The position numbers and the translations under genes were made by a program. Below are positions 46,641 through 55,688 of a stretch of DNA of 64,000 nt, piece after piece. The notes below the pieces were generated by a model, which saw only the letters and a program-made list of their open reading frames with translations, had not been told where the DNA came from and did not search any database. Source of the stretch: Caulifigura coniformis (GTDB lineage Bacteria; Planctomycetota; Planctomycetia; Planctomycetales; Planctomycetaceae); NCBI RefSeq assembly GCF_007745175.1, contig NZ_CP036271.1, positions 5,344,314 through 5,408,313 on the forward strand, given 5' to 3'. Each line of letters begins with the position of its first letter. The first letter of the stretch is position 1.

Positions 46641-46993
46641 CGTGATTCCTCGAGAAAATGGACAACCCGTCGATACGCAGCAGCGCCGGCTTTTCTGCGC
46701 CCGCAGTCTTCTTTCAGCAAAGTGTCCGGGCCCGGTGATCTGCAAGAATATGGGATTCAGCAGGCGAGGAAAAACCGTTGAATTCGCCAAGTGCTTGCAG
46801 TGACGATGGTTGCGGTTTGTCGATGGCCTCCCGGATTGTTGCAAAATTTGTGGTCAAGGCCGTATACTGCTGAATTCTCATTGGACGCGCGGGCCAGGAT
46901 CCTGCTGCGTCCCGGTGCTTTGTCGGATCGAAATCGAGCCCGTTTGCGGGCTGCAGCGTCGTCCGGCAGATGAGATCGCGAGGAGCGAGTTTG
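46641..46993. other. upstream region of the TPR/alpha-CTD gene
   Basis: 353 bases between divergent genes. It contains the candidate promoter at 46839-46868 and the ribosome binding site AGGAG (46981-46985). Nothing else is recognisable. Confidence 0.45.
46839..46868 (+). promoter_or_regulatory. candidate sigma-70 promoter of the TPR/alpha-CTD gene
   Basis: TTGCAA (-35-like) and TATACT (-10-like) are separated by 18 bases. They lie 126 bases before the ATG at 46994, giving a leader of ~120 bases. It is one of the few AT-rich blocks in the window. Confidence 0.5.
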
Positions 46994-48343
46994 ATGAGCA
47001 CTGTTCCGACGACCACACAATCAAAGGTCCCTCCGCTGTCCGCCACACCTGTTGATGTCAACGCCACTCTGCGTGGTCCTGTCTTCGGTCACGATGAGAT
47101 CCGCCGGATGCTGAGCAGCATTGCCGGCCCCGCCTCGGGTGAACTCCGTCGCACCGTCGAGGCCATGCAGTCTGAAGTCGCCGGCAACCCGACGCTGAAG
47201 GTCCGTGTCGGCATCGGCCAGTTCTACCTCGGCAAGCCCCAGCAGGCCGTCGAACTGCTCGCCGACTGCAAGGACGGCCTCGGCCGTTTCTATGCCGGTC
47301 AGGCCTATTCCACGATGGAAGAGCATGACAAGGCGGCCGAGCAGTTCGAAGAAGCCGCGAAGCTCGGATACCGCCCGATCGAATCCCGTCTCCGGAAGGC
47401 CGGCGAGTATCGCCTCCAGGGCAACCTCGATGAGGCCGAGAAGCTGATCCGCAGCACCGGCGCCGAAGGTGCCCGCCTGGCCGAATACTCCTACCAGATG
47501 GGCTGCATCCTGTTCGACCGGGGTGACAGCTACGGCGCGATCGAATACTTCGAACGCTCCGTCGACATGGATCCGCACGACAGCCGCGCGCTGTTCTCGC
47601 TCGCCGTCCAGGCCAGCCGTCACGGCAACGACGAAGAAGCGATCCGGCTCTATGAACGCTGCCTGTCGAAGCCCCCGTACTACGTCGGCGCGCTCCTGAA
47701 CCTCGGCCTGCTGTACGAGGACAAGGAAAACTACTCGGCCGCGCAGTACTGCTTCGAACGCGTCCTCCGCCACGACCCGACGAACCAGCGGGCACTCCTG
47801 TATCTCAAGGACATCGAAGCCACCAGCTCGATGTACTACGACGAAGACACCCTCAAGCAGCAGCAGAAGCTTGAGCAGCTGCTCAATCGGCCGGTCACCG
47901 ACTTTGAACTTTCCGTTCGCAGCCGGAACTGCCTGCAGAGCATGGATATCCGCAGCCTGGGCGACCTGACCCGCATCAGCGAGCAGGAACTGCTCTCAGG
48001 CAAGAACTTCGGCGAAACGTCGCTCAACGAAGTTCGCGAGCTCATGCGGCAGCACAACCTCGTCGTCGGCCAGAACTTGCACCAGAAGGCCCGCGGCGAT
48101 GCCGCAGCTCCCGCCCGCGACATGTCGCCGGAAGAGCAGGCTATGCTCTCGATGACGATCGCCGACATGCAGTTCTCGGTGCGCAGCCGCAAGTGCATGG
48201 CTCGCCTCGGAATCACCACCGTCGGCGAACTCATCCAGCACACGCCGGACGAACTCCTGTCGGCGAAGAACTTCGGCGTCACGTCGCTGAACGAGATTCG
48301 TGCGAAGCTCTCCGAACACGGCATCAAGCTGCGGAACGACTGA
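46994..48343 (+). CDS. TPR protein with two RNA polymerase alpha-CTD-like domains
   Basis: 449 residues. About 95-270 is a run of TPRs (AGQAYSTMEEHDKAAEQFEE, MGCILFDRGDSYGAIEYFER, LGLLYEDKENYSAAQYCFER). Two copies of the alpha C-terminal domain follow: about 300-358 (FELSVRSRNCLQSMDIRSLG and GKNFGETSLNEVREL) and about 387-447 (FSVRSRKCMARLGITTVGEL and AKNFGVTSLNEIRAK). E. coli alphaCTD has LTVRSANCL and KSLTEI at the same places; Arg309 and Arg397 match its DNA-contact Arg265, while Asn268 is kept only in the first copy (Lys in the second). No RNA polymerase assembly domain is present. It likely docks on DNA, RNA polymerase or activators. AGGAG eight bases before the ATG. Confidence 0.93.
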   Translation: MSTVPTTTQSKVPPLSATPVDVNATLRGPVFGHDEIRRMLSSIAGPASGELRRTVEAMQSEVAGNPTLKVRVGIGQFYLGKPQQAVELLADCKDGLGRFYAGQAYSTMEEHDKAAEQFEEAAKLGYRPIESRLRKAGEYRLQGNLDEAEKLIRSTGAEGARLAEYSYQMGCILFDRGDSYGAIEYFERSVDMDPHDSRALFSLAVQASRHGNDEEAIRLYERCLSKPPYYVGALLNLGLLYEDKENYSAAQYCFERVLRHDPTNQRALLYLKDIEATSSMYYDEDTLKQQQKLEQLLNRPVTDFELSVRSRNCLQSMDIRSLGDLTRISEQELLSGKNFGETSLNEVRELMRQHNLVVGQNLHQKARGDAAAPARDMSPEEQAMLSMTIADMQFSVRSRKCMARLGITTVGELIQHTPDELLSAKNFGVTSLNEIRAKLSEHGIKLRND

Positions 48344-48364
48344 TTCCCGCCGCGTCTTGCCCAA

Positions 48365-48404
48365 AAATAAACGCCCGCGTCCATCTGGACGCGGGCGTTT
48401 TTTG
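48365..48404 (+). terminator. rho-independent terminator
   Basis: AACGCCCGCGTCC / GGACGCGGGCGTT stem (48370-48382 with 48387-48399) and TTTTTT. It ends the TPR/alpha-CTD gene. The complementary AAAAATAAA may also serve the converging pectate lyase gene. Confidence 0.93.
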
Positions 48405-48447
48405 TCGTCGCACGGCAGCCCGAAGGCCCCCCGATTCGCTTCACCGA

Positions 48448-49917
48448 TCACTTCGTGGAGTGCGCCGCGATATAGCGGCTCAGCAGGTCCATGTTCCTCG
48501 CGAATGTAGCACTCGAGATGATCGGCCGGTCCTCCTTCTTTCCGGGGTGATACTTCAACCGTCCCGTTTCGACCCACGCCCCGCGGTGATCCAGCGATGC
48601 AATGACCCGCTGCACTTCGTCGGCCGAGGGGGGAGAGGTTCTTTCACTGCGGCCCCACAGCCGCGCCTTTTCCTGTTCCAGCGCGGCCGGCTTCGCCGTC
48701 GAGAGTTTCTCGAATCGTTTCCGAAGCGATTCCAGCTTGCTGGAGACCTTGAAGCCGTAGTGAGTCGGGAGATCGGAATCGTCCTTGGTCAGGACGTACT
48801 CGCGGGTGAAGTACAGCGGCTCGTTTGTCTTCAGCTCGTAGAAGCGGGCCAGCTGGCCGTCCGAGAGTTTTGATCGTTCCAGGTAGTTGAGAGCCGGTTC
48901 GATGGCCGCGAGAAATGTCCGGTCGCCGGTTTCGACGTACACGTCCATCAGCATGGCGATGACGTTCTGCGATTCGCTTCCGCTCACCGCCGGGGGCTCA
49001 AACTTGCGGGCCCAGACTGGCTCAAAATCGTAGTTGTACTGCTGCGCCCAGGCCGGTTGAGGCTCGGGCATCTGCGCCGCGAGCAGGAACCCAGCCCCCT
49101 TCAGTGCGGCCGATCGATAGGCAGGCTGGCCATAAATCTCTGAGGCCTGGAAAAGCGTTTCGATGACGTCCACCTGGGAGTTGTCATTCAGCGTCGGGAA
49201 ATCCCAGTAGTCTCCTCCCGGGTACTGGCGCGGCCAATCGGCCGGGTAGCGGGCTCTCGCGACCTTCGTCACGGTCTGGTCCACCGGGGCCTTGTATCCC
49301 TGTGGCCAGCCGCCATGAGCAAACTGGGCGGTGAGCACGCTGGAGAGCGCTCGTTCCACAGCCGCGTGGACGCGCGCGTCCTTGAAGCCGGTCGAGCGGT
49401 CGTAGCGCATCAGGAACTTGAGGGCCGCCTGCGTCTTGTCGTCATCGAACGTCGAGTAATTCCGCGCGTTCTTCTTCTGGTTTTTGCCCGTGATGAACGC
49501 ATAGTTCTTCCGCTTGTCCGGGGCGAAATCGATCCAGCCGTTCCACGCACCGCTCTGAAACTGTCCTTCCAACAGGCAATACGCGGCATCCTTCGCCGCG
49601 ACGAGGAGCCTTTCGTCCCCCGTTCGTTCGTAAGCCTTCAGGAACGTGAGCCCGACCGTCGGTGTCCCCGGCGGTTGAACCCAGACGGTTTCCAGATCGG
49701 TAACGCTTTCGCCTTCGCGGAGGGAAAGATCGGCGCTGTACTGATAGACGTAACCGCCGTGCGCGGCGACCTTTTCGTGATAGAACGCCCCGGCTCGGGA
49801 AACGGCGTCTCGCGCCTGTGTCGCCAGGGGATCGCCGCCATTCAGGGGCGAGGTGAATACGGCGACGGCCGTCAGGAGACTGCCCAACATGCTCCACAGT
49901 CGAATCGCGGACATCAC
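48448..49917 (-). CDS. secreted pectate lyase (PL10-like)
   Basis: 489 residues. Signal peptide (LWSMLGSLLTAVAVFTSPLN). The rest is an alpha/alpha toroid: repeated helix pairs with QFAHGGWPQGY, DNSQVDVIETLFQASEIYG and AWAQQYNYDFEPVWARKFEP, which match the pectic acid lyase family PL10. It would cleave polygalacturonate by beta-elimination outside the cytoplasm. Candidate catalytic acidic residues lie around DNSQVDV. Start at 49917 (GTG) or 49914 (ATG), GGAG just upstream. No other pectin gene is near; the sulfatase and XylR-type regulator elsewhere in the window fit a polysaccharide lifestyle. Confidence 0.88.
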   Translation of the reverse strand: MMSAIRLWSMLGSLLTAVAVFTSPLNGGDPLATQARDAVSRAGAFYHEKVAAHGGYVYQYSADLSLREGESVTDLETVWVQPPGTPTVGLTFLKAYERTGDERLLVAAKDAAYCLLEGQFQSGAWNGWIDFAPDKRKNYAFITGKNQKKNARNYSTFDDDKTQAALKFLMRYDRSTGFKDARVHAAVERALSSVLTAQFAHGGWPQGYKAPVDQTVTKVARARYPADWPRQYPGGDYWDFPTLNDNSQVDVIETLFQASEIYGQPAYRSAALKGAGFLLAAQMPEPQPAWAQQYNYDFEPVWARKFEPPAVSGSESQNVIAMLMDVYVETGDRTFLAAIEPALNYLERSKLSDGQLARFYELKTNEPLYFTREYVLTKDDSDLPTHYGFKVSSKLESLRKRFEKLSTAKPAALEQEKARLWGRSERTSPPSADEVQRVIASLDHRGAWVETGRLKYHPGKKEDRPIISSATFARNMDLLSRYIAAHSTK

Positions 49918-50261
49918 CCATTCTCCAGCCGCAAAGGACCACTTCGGGGGCGGCCTCGCCTTGGAATCCCGGAACCGTCCGTGGCCACATCGGACGCGAT
50001 CTTTACTAGCGTACGCGCCGCGGGGCTGGATTTCGACGACACGTCCGATTCAGGCGGCAAGGTCGTCAGCATCGGCAGAAGACGGGTTTCCAGAAGTCCC
50101 TGCCCCGTCTCCGCAGGGCCGCCGACTTGTAGAATGAATCCAGCCAGTCCAGGTGGGGCTTGAACTCGGTTCCGGCGGTCTCCAAACTCGAACCGATATC
50201 AGGTGCAGAGGCTGGACACGGAGTGCCATTTCTCACGGTGCACCAGCGGGCAAGGCCAACG
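49918..50261. other. intergenic region between pectate lyase and surface cyclophilin
   Basis: 344 bases between divergent genes, including AAGG six bases before the cyclophilin start. No gene or RNA is recognised. Confidence 0.4.
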
Positions 50262-52361
50262 ATGAATTCGCTCATGACTTCGCGCTTCAAGGTCAGAGAA
50301 CTGCTGTCCCGTCTTCGCGGCCGGTCCCCGCGGAGGATGGGCCCGTCACTTCCTCTCACGCAGGTGCTGGAAACCCGCGTCCTGCCCGCCGGCAATGTCA
50401 CCGTGCGGATGACTGCCGATGCGCTCCTGATCAACGGCGACTCCAGCAATAACGACGTCTCGATCATCGTCGAGGACGGCGCCCTCGTCGTGCGCGGCCT
50501 GAACGACACGACGATCAACGGCGAAGAAGACGATTTCATCATCACCGAAGAGGGCGAAACCTTCGAGGGCCGCGTGGTCGTGCGACTCCGAAACGGAAAC
50601 GACACGTTCTCGATTGGCGACGATGTCGTGATCAACGGCAGCCTCCTGGTGGACGACCTCCTCGGCAACGATCGCGTGGCGATCGACGCGGCGTCCATCA
50701 ACGGCGGAATGCGGATTTCGACCCACTATGGCGACGACGGCATCCGGCTGAACGGAACCCGGATCTCCGGGGCCGCGTATCTGTACGCCGGCTTTGGCGA
50801 CGACCTCGTCGTGCTCGACAACGTCACGGCGTCTGCCTTCTTCAAGATCTCGATGGGCCCGGGCGACGACGGCCTCGACACCGACGGCAACACGTTCGAC
50901 GGCCGCTTCGTCGTCAAGCTGGGCTACGGATCGGATGACGCGAACTTCGACGGCGACAGCATCGATGAGGCATGGATCCTGCGCGCCCGTTCGGGAGAAG
51001 ACGCGGTTCGCGCGAGCAACATGACCGTCGAAGGCTTCACGCTCCTGAGAAGCAGCCGCGGTGACGACAACTTCCTGCTGGAAGGCGACAACGAGTTCAC
51101 CGGACGGATCATCGCCTGGCTCGGCGGCGGCAAGAACAATCTGGAAATCTCCGACGAGACCGTGACCACGGGCGGCGTGACGGAACGCAACGTCCACGGC
51201 GACGAAGTCGACGCGTCGGTCTTCTCGACGCGATTCGATGCCGCCTCGTCAGGCCTTCTGGCACGCGCGGACGCGCTCCGGGCCGCAATCGACGGGGCGC
51301 TGACGGTCACGATCGACCCGATCGCCGGCACGACGCAGTCAAACGGTGTGCTGCTCACTCGCAACCAGCAGTTGACGATCACCGGAACCACGCATGCCGA
51401 TGCGGTGGTGACAGTGGATGTCGATAACGATGGCTTCGACGACGGAACTGTGATCGCGAACAACGACGGCACGTTCTCGCTCGTCGTCACGCTTCTGAGC
51501 AACGCCACGAGCCCGGGCATCCAGACGGTCAAGATCCGGTCCACCTTCGCCGGCGCTACGGCCAACGCCGAACGCAAGATCGACGTCGTTCAGGGAACCG
51601 TCGTGCGGTTCACGACATCGCTCGGCGCTTACGATGTGGAGCTGCTCGACACCGCCGCCCCGCAGACCGTCGCCAACTTCCTCAACTATCTCACCCGCTA
51701 TACCGACTCGATCATCCACCGCTCGGAACGAACGGGCGCCAACTCGCCGTTCGTCGTCCAGGGAGGCGGCTTCGTCAATCCGCCCGACGTCGTGCCGATC
51801 ACGACCAACGCCCCGGTCCCCAACGAGTTCAACGCGACGAACTCCAATGTTCGCGGAACGCTCGCCATGGCGCTCCCCTCCAACAATATCGACGGCGGAA
51901 CGAGCCAGTGGTTCATCAACATGGGCGACAACAGTTCGCTGAACCAGGGCAAATACACCGTGTTCGGCCGCGTGCTTGGTGAAGGCATGACGGTCGTCGA
52001 TTCGATCCACAACCTCACCTCCTACAACCTGATTGGCCCGACCGGCGAATCGGCGCTCGCCAACGTGCCACTCCGGAACTACACGCCCTTCACGGAAGTG
52101 CTGGCCGGAACGGCTTCGGTCACAAATGGTTCCAAGACGGTGACCGGCGTGGGAACCAGCTTCCTGACCGACCTCCGCGTGGGCGAGGCCGTGAAGGTGG
52201 GCGACATCGTCGGCGTCGTGGCGTCGATCGAGAGCAATACCGGGTTCACGCTGGCCGTTGCAGCCGGTTCGACCGCCAGCTCGGTGCAGGTGAAGAAGAA
52301 CGCCCTTCCGGCGGAAGCCAGCTACGTCACGATGAGTTCCGTCGCCACGCTCACCGTGTAA
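50262..52361 (+). CDS. surface protein with cyclophilin domain and LEPR-XLL-like start
   Basis: 699 residues. The N-terminus is basic and then reads PLTQVLETRVLPAG (about 31-44), a variant of the LEPR-XLL motif found at the start of many planctomycete surface proteins. About 45-330 is a chain of beta-strand repeats rich in Asp, Gly and Asn (GDDGIRLNG, GFGDDLVVLDN, GPGDDGLDTDGN), probably a beta-helix. A beta-sandwich region follows. At about 446-610 is a cyclophilin-type prolyl isomerase (TTSLGAYDVELLDTAAPQTV, NSPFVVQGGGFVNPPDVV, NNIDGGTSQWFINMGDN, FGRVLGEGMTVVDSI). The last ~80 residues are Ala/Thr/Val beta. ATG at 50262 uses AAGG. Confidence 0.88.
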   Translation: MNSLMTSRFKVRELLSRLRGRSPRRMGPSLPLTQVLETRVLPAGNVTVRMTADALLINGDSSNNDVSIIVEDGALVVRGLNDTTINGEEDDFIITEEGETFEGRVVVRLRNGNDTFSIGDDVVINGSLLVDDLLGNDRVAIDAASINGGMRISTHYGDDGIRLNGTRISGAAYLYAGFGDDLVVLDNVTASAFFKISMGPGDDGLDTDGNTFDGRFVVKLGYGSDDANFDGDSIDEAWILRARSGEDAVRASNMTVEGFTLLRSSRGDDNFLLEGDNEFTGRIIAWLGGGKNNLEISDETVTTGGVTERNVHGDEVDASVFSTRFDAASSGLLARADALRAAIDGALTVTIDPIAGTTQSNGVLLTRNQQLTITGTTHADAVVTVDVDNDGFDDGTVIANNDGTFSLVVTLLSNATSPGIQTVKIRSTFAGATANAERKIDVVQGTVVRFTTSLGAYDVELLDTAAPQTVANFLNYLTRYTDSIIHRSERTGANSPFVVQGGGFVNPPDVVPITTNAPVPNEFNATNSNVRGTLAMALPSNNIDGGTSQWFINMGDNSSLNQGKYTVFGRVLGEGMTVVDSIHNLTSYNLIGPTGESALANVPLRNYTPFTEVLAGTASVTNGSKTVTGVGTSFLTDLRVGEAVKVGDIVGVVASIESNTGFTLAVAAGSTASSVQVKKNALPAEASYVTMSSVATLTV

Positions 52362-52490
52362 TCGCGGGGAAGGCGTTCGAAACGCGGCCTGTCGGAGACC
52401 GAAGCTCGAAGACGGCCCGGTTTGCAGTTACCCTTTGAGTATGGGTGACTGTCACGCCCGGCCTGGTGTCCTTCGAGTTGAGTTTGTCGC

Positions 52491-52739
52491 ATGGGTGCTC
52501 CGTCCGCTGCCGCCGTTCTGGAACGTCACTTCCTCGAACTGCGATGCACGCTGCTCGACATGGCAGCGGCCTTCGATCGCATGGAACGGGCGGGCGGGTT
52601 CGCGGCCGTCGCCAGCGATCCCCGGCTGGCCAAGCTGCATGAAGGTCTGAAGATTCTCCAGTCCTCAGGCGACGACCGGGCCGAGCGCATCCAACTGCTC
52701 TTCAGCGACCCGTACGTCGAAGGCTGGAAGCAGAAGTAG
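52491..52739 (+). CDS. small helical protein of unknown function
   Basis: 82 residues, one helix-rich domain (FLELRCTLLDMAAAFDRMER, LAKLHEGLKILQSSGDDRAE) with a conserved-looking end VEGWKQK. Predicted cytoplasmic. Short proteins of this kind recur in planctomycetes, but I know no role. It follows the cyclophilin gene on the same strand and converges with trmD. No strong ribosome binding site: start confidence is moderate. Confidence 0.65.
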   Translation: MGAPSAAAVLERHFLELRCTLLDMAAAFDRMERAGGFAAVASDPRLAKLHEGLKILQSSGDDRAERIQLLFSDPYVEGWKQK

Positions 52740-52773
52740 GGCCGGCTATGCCGGCCGCGGCAACTCGTCGATC

Positions 52774-53454
52774 CTACTCCAGCAGATCCGCCCTGCGCTC
52801 CTGCGTCCGCTTCAAACTCTGCTCCGCCCTCCACTTCGCAATCAGCTGGTGATTCCCGCTCAGCAGCACGTCCGGAACCGTCATCCCGCGGAACTCACGC
52901 GGACGCGTGTACTGCGGGTACTCCAGCAGCTGCTCTGAGGAGAACGAGTCGTACTTCGCGCTCGTTTCGTCCCCCAGCACTCCCGGGATCAGCCGGATCA
53001 CCGAATCGATGATCAGCATCGCCGGCACTTCGCCGCCGTTGCAGATGAAGTCCCCGACGGAGATTTCCAGCGGCCTCAGCCCCTCCATGATCCGGTGGTC
53101 GAATCCCTCGTACCGGCCGCACAGCAGCAGCAGCCGCTGCTCCTGGGAAAGCTCGGTCACCAGGTTCTGGTCGAGTCGTCGACCCGCCGGAGTCAGCACG
53201 ATCAATCTCCCTGGAGCCGCCCCCTGTGCCTGCACATGTTCCACGCAGTCGAACACCGGCTCACAGCGGATCAGCATCCCGGGCCCGCCGCCGTACGGCG
53301 GCTCATCGACGGAACTGTGCTTTCCCGGGGCCCAGTCGCGGAAGTTCCAGGTGTTGATTTCGACGAGCCCTGCGTCGATCGCTTTCTTGAGCAGGCTCTG
53401 CTGGAGATAGCTGTCGAACAGGTTCGGAAAGATCGAGAGAACGTCGAAACGCAT
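52774..53454 (-). CDS. trmD: tRNA (guanine-37-N1)-methyltransferase
   Basis: 226 residues. SPOUT methyltransferase that makes m1G37 in tRNA. Knot motifs are present: LIVLTPAGRRLDQNLVTEL, LLLLCGRYEGFDHRI and VGDFICNGGEVPAMLIIDS, with IPGVLGDETSAKYDSFSSE and the C-terminal helical domain. Start at 53454 (MRFDVLSIFPNLF) follows the family. Upstream lies the ABC ATPase gene on the same strand, with an inverted repeat in the gap. rimM, rplS and rpsP are not adjacent, unlike in many genomes. Confidence 0.97.
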   Translation of the reverse strand: MRFDVLSIFPNLFDSYLQQSLLKKAIDAGLVEINTWNFRDWAPGKHSSVDEPPYGGGPGMLIRCEPVFDCVEHVQAQGAAPGRLIVLTPAGRRLDQNLVTELSQEQRLLLLCGRYEGFDHRIMEGLRPLEISVGDFICNGGEVPAMLIIDSVIRLIPGVLGDETSAKYDSFSSEQLLEYPQYTRPREFRGMTVPDVLLSGNHQLIAKWRAEQSLKRTQERRADLLE

Positions 53455-53544
53455 CGGAGAAGCCCGGCTTCTGGAAACGGCCGTGGCGATTGAGTTTGGA
53501 ACCGCGCCCCGCACTGGAGCGGAAAAGCCGGGCTTCTTGCGGTG

Positions 53545-54471
53545 CTACTGCTGCTTGCCCTTGGTCAGTCGCATGAATGCCGTTTCGAGGTTGATTTCTT
53601 CCTCGTGGAAGCCGGTCAGGGCGAACCCGGCGTCGATCAGCGCCTTTGGCAGGAACGAATAGTCCTCGACGCTCTTCCTCAGCGTCACGTCGATTCGCGG
53701 ACCCTGCATCGAAACATTCTCCACGTCGCCATGCTGCTGGATCAGGGCGGCCGCCGCTTCAGGCCGCTCCTTTACATGGACGTGCACGATCAGCGATTCC
53801 CGCGACATCTTCATCACTTCGGTCACGTCCGCGTCGACCAGCATGATCCCCTTTTCGATCATCCCCACCCGCGTGCACACGTCCGACAGCTCGGGCAGGA
53901 TGTGGCTCGAGACGATCACAGTCTTCTTCATCTCGCCCAGCCGCTTCAGCAGCTCGCGGATCTCGATGCGGGCCCGAGGGTCGAGGCCCGAAGCCGGCTC
54001 ATCCAGCAGGAGCACCTGAGGATCGTGCAGCAGCGTCCGGGCGAGGCCGATGCGCTGCGTCTGGCCGCGCGAGAGCTGGCTGACCATCGCATCGCGTTTG
54101 AACGCCATGTCGACCAGTTCAAGCTTCTCTTCGCACACCTTCCGCCGTTGCGGCCCGTTGATGCGATACGTCGCCGCGAAAAACTCGAGGTATTCGAGGA
54201 CCGTCATGTCGTCGTACACGCCGAACAGGTCGGGCATGTAGCCCACCATCCGCCGGATTTCCGCCGGGTTGGTGTAAATCGACTTCCCGTTGACGTAGCA
54301 CTCGCCGTAATCGGGCGGGAGCAGCGTGGCGATCATCCGCATCGTCGTCGTCTTCCCCGACCCGTTCGGGCCAATGAAGCCGAAGACGTCCCCCTCCTTG
54401 AGGTTGAGCGTGATCTCGTTGGCGGCGATCAGGTTGCCGTATCGCTTGGTGAGCTGGCGAGTTTCAATCAC
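53545..54471 (-). CDS. ABC transporter ATP-binding protein
   Basis: 308 residues. Walker A GPNGSGKTT, ABC signature LSRGQTQR, Walker B LLLDEPASGLDP and H-loop SSHILPELS are all intact, so it hydrolyses ATP. The layout (ABC domain plus ~85-residue C-terminal part) matches the CcmA/NatA group that pairs with ABC-2 permeases. No permease gene is adjacent; it would have to be encoded elsewhere. Substrate unknown. MIETRQLTKRYG is the natural start. Confidence 0.93.
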   Translation of the reverse strand: MIETRQLTKRYGNLIAANEITLNLKEGDVFGFIGPNGSGKTTTMRMIATLLPPDYGECYVNGKSIYTNPAEIRRMVGYMPDLFGVYDDMTVLEYLEFFAATYRINGPQRRKVCEEKLELVDMAFKRDAMVSQLSRGQTQRIGLARTLLHDPQVLLLDEPASGLDPRARIEIRELLKRLGEMKKTVIVSSHILPELSDVCTRVGMIEKGIMLVDADVTEVMKMSRESLIVHVHVKERPEAAAALIQQHGDVENVSMQGPRIDVTLRKSVEDYSFLPKALIDAGFALTGFHEEEINLETAFMRLTKGKQQ

Positions 54472-54711
54472 GGAACTGAAGAAGGGAGAAGGCCGGACAA
54501 CGTCTCACGAAACCGAATTGAGCTTGCAGAATAGCGGGGTGGGGGGCAGGGGCGTAGCGAGGGAACGCTCCTGAAGGCGCCCGGTCGTAATCGCGAGGCG
54601 CAGGCGAGATCGGGCGAATTCACGAACGACGTACGTTCCGCCGGCCCGCACTCCTCAAGGCGACTTCCCGTTCTCAGCGACCTTTCGTCCTCCCTCCGTC
54701 GCCATGCGTCG

Positions 54712-55224
54712 TTATCGGTAGCTCGATCGCAGCTGATCGCCGAGATGGAGCGCGGCGCGAAGTGGCTGATGGGTGGCAGGCGACGATGGCGCTTCCGACA
54801 CAGGTTCCTCTTCGGCAACCCGCACGTCCCGGGAAAGCCGGGCAGGAATCGATTTCACGCGGCCTGCCGGTTCGTCGTCGATCAGCGACAGTCGCACCGA
54901 GGGAGCCCGCAGCGCCTGCGTCGGGGCATCCGGCGCAGTGCGGGTTGCCAGGTCGATGGAGGACCGGTTTGCCCCCGTCGCGGCGGGGGAGACGGACTCG
55001 ACAGGGGCGAGGCTCCACGGACGCTCCGCCTGGCTGCCAGGAGCCGCAGCCACGGTGAAGCAGATCAGCGTGAGCATCAGGGCATGCAGGGCATCAATCG
55101 TCCGTAGCTTGCGATCACGTCGCTTGCCGTCCGGTCCATGCCGAAACTTCAGCATCAGCGCCGCGCCGACATCGTGACGTCTGGGCGAAAGCCGGTTCGG
55201 CTGCGTGAACTTCTTTTCGAACAT
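54712..55224 (-). CDS. hypothetical membrane-anchored protein
   Basis: 170 residues from ATG 55224. A basic N-terminal part (RLSPRRHDVG, KRRDRKLRTID) is followed by one hydrophobic helix (ALHALMLTLICFTVAAA, about 46-62) and a soluble tail rich in Ser, Arg and Ala. No recognised domain. The N-terminal Phe-Glu-Lys-Lys start is weakly supported and the frame is open upstream to 55368, so this is the least certain coding call here. Codon use is GC-rich and does not discriminate. Confidence 0.45.
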   Translation of the reverse strand: MFEKKFTQPNRLSPRRHDVGAALMLKFRHGPDGKRRDRKLRTIDALHALMLTLICFTVAAAPGSQAERPWSLAPVESVSPAATGANRSSIDLATRTAPDAPTQALRAPSVRLSLIDDEPAGRVKSIPARLSRDVRVAEEEPVSEAPSSPATHQPLRAALHLGDQLRSSYR

Positions 55225-55364
55225 GGCGGCCCCGGTACGCGCAATCACAGAGTGTTTCCAAAACGCTACGTCACTGTGGCGAATCGTCAACATGGACGGC
55301 CGGGCTGGCAGCGGAAACACGGCCGGCTGTGAGGGATGTAACAGACAGGCCTGCTTTAAGGGGC

Positions 55365-55679
55365 TCACTCGTCAGGCATGTCTCGGTCATCGTCCCTCGG
55401 GACCACGGCGCATGACGTCCAGAGCCACACGATTCCGGGAGCGATGGCCGCTGAGAACAGCCCGCAAACCGGTGCGACGACGACGAACGTGAAGATCGGG
55501 ACGATGGCGGGCAGGCCGCAGACGGAACCGTGGCCATCGGCCTGGACGGAGGCGATGTAGGCGCCGAGATCATGCCACATCTTGATGGCCAGCGCTACGG
55601 GCCCGGCTGCTCCGATCGCAAACCCCCACAAGCAGACACGGAAACGCGACTGGGAACACGCTGTGGTGGAGCGTCGCAC
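55365..55679 (-). CDS. small membrane protein coupled to DUF1501 gene
   Basis: 104 residues with two hydrophobic stretches (FAIGAAGPVALAIKMW and AIVPIFTFVVVAPVCGLFSA). GTG start at 55679 has AGGAGG 5-6 bases upstream, and that site overlaps the DUF1501 stop at 55689, so translation is likely coupled. Cysteines are present (CLWGFAIG, SVCGLPA). No family recognised. Confidence 0.65.
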   Translation of the reverse strand: MRRSTTACSQSRFRVCLWGFAIGAAGPVALAIKMWHDLGAYIASVQADGHGSVCGLPAIVPIFTFVVVAPVCGLFSAAIAPGIVWLWTSCAVVPRDDDRDMPDE

Positions 55680-55688
55680 TTCCGCCTC

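Noticed and set aside
50346-51197. Minus-strand frame inside the surface cyclophilin gene
   Set aside because: Antisense to Asp/Gly repeats; no start signal.
54680-54725. Possible third copy of the metK-region repeat
   Set aside because: Only about 15 bases (GTCGCC-TGCGTCGTTA) resemble copy 1; the ends and core are absent.
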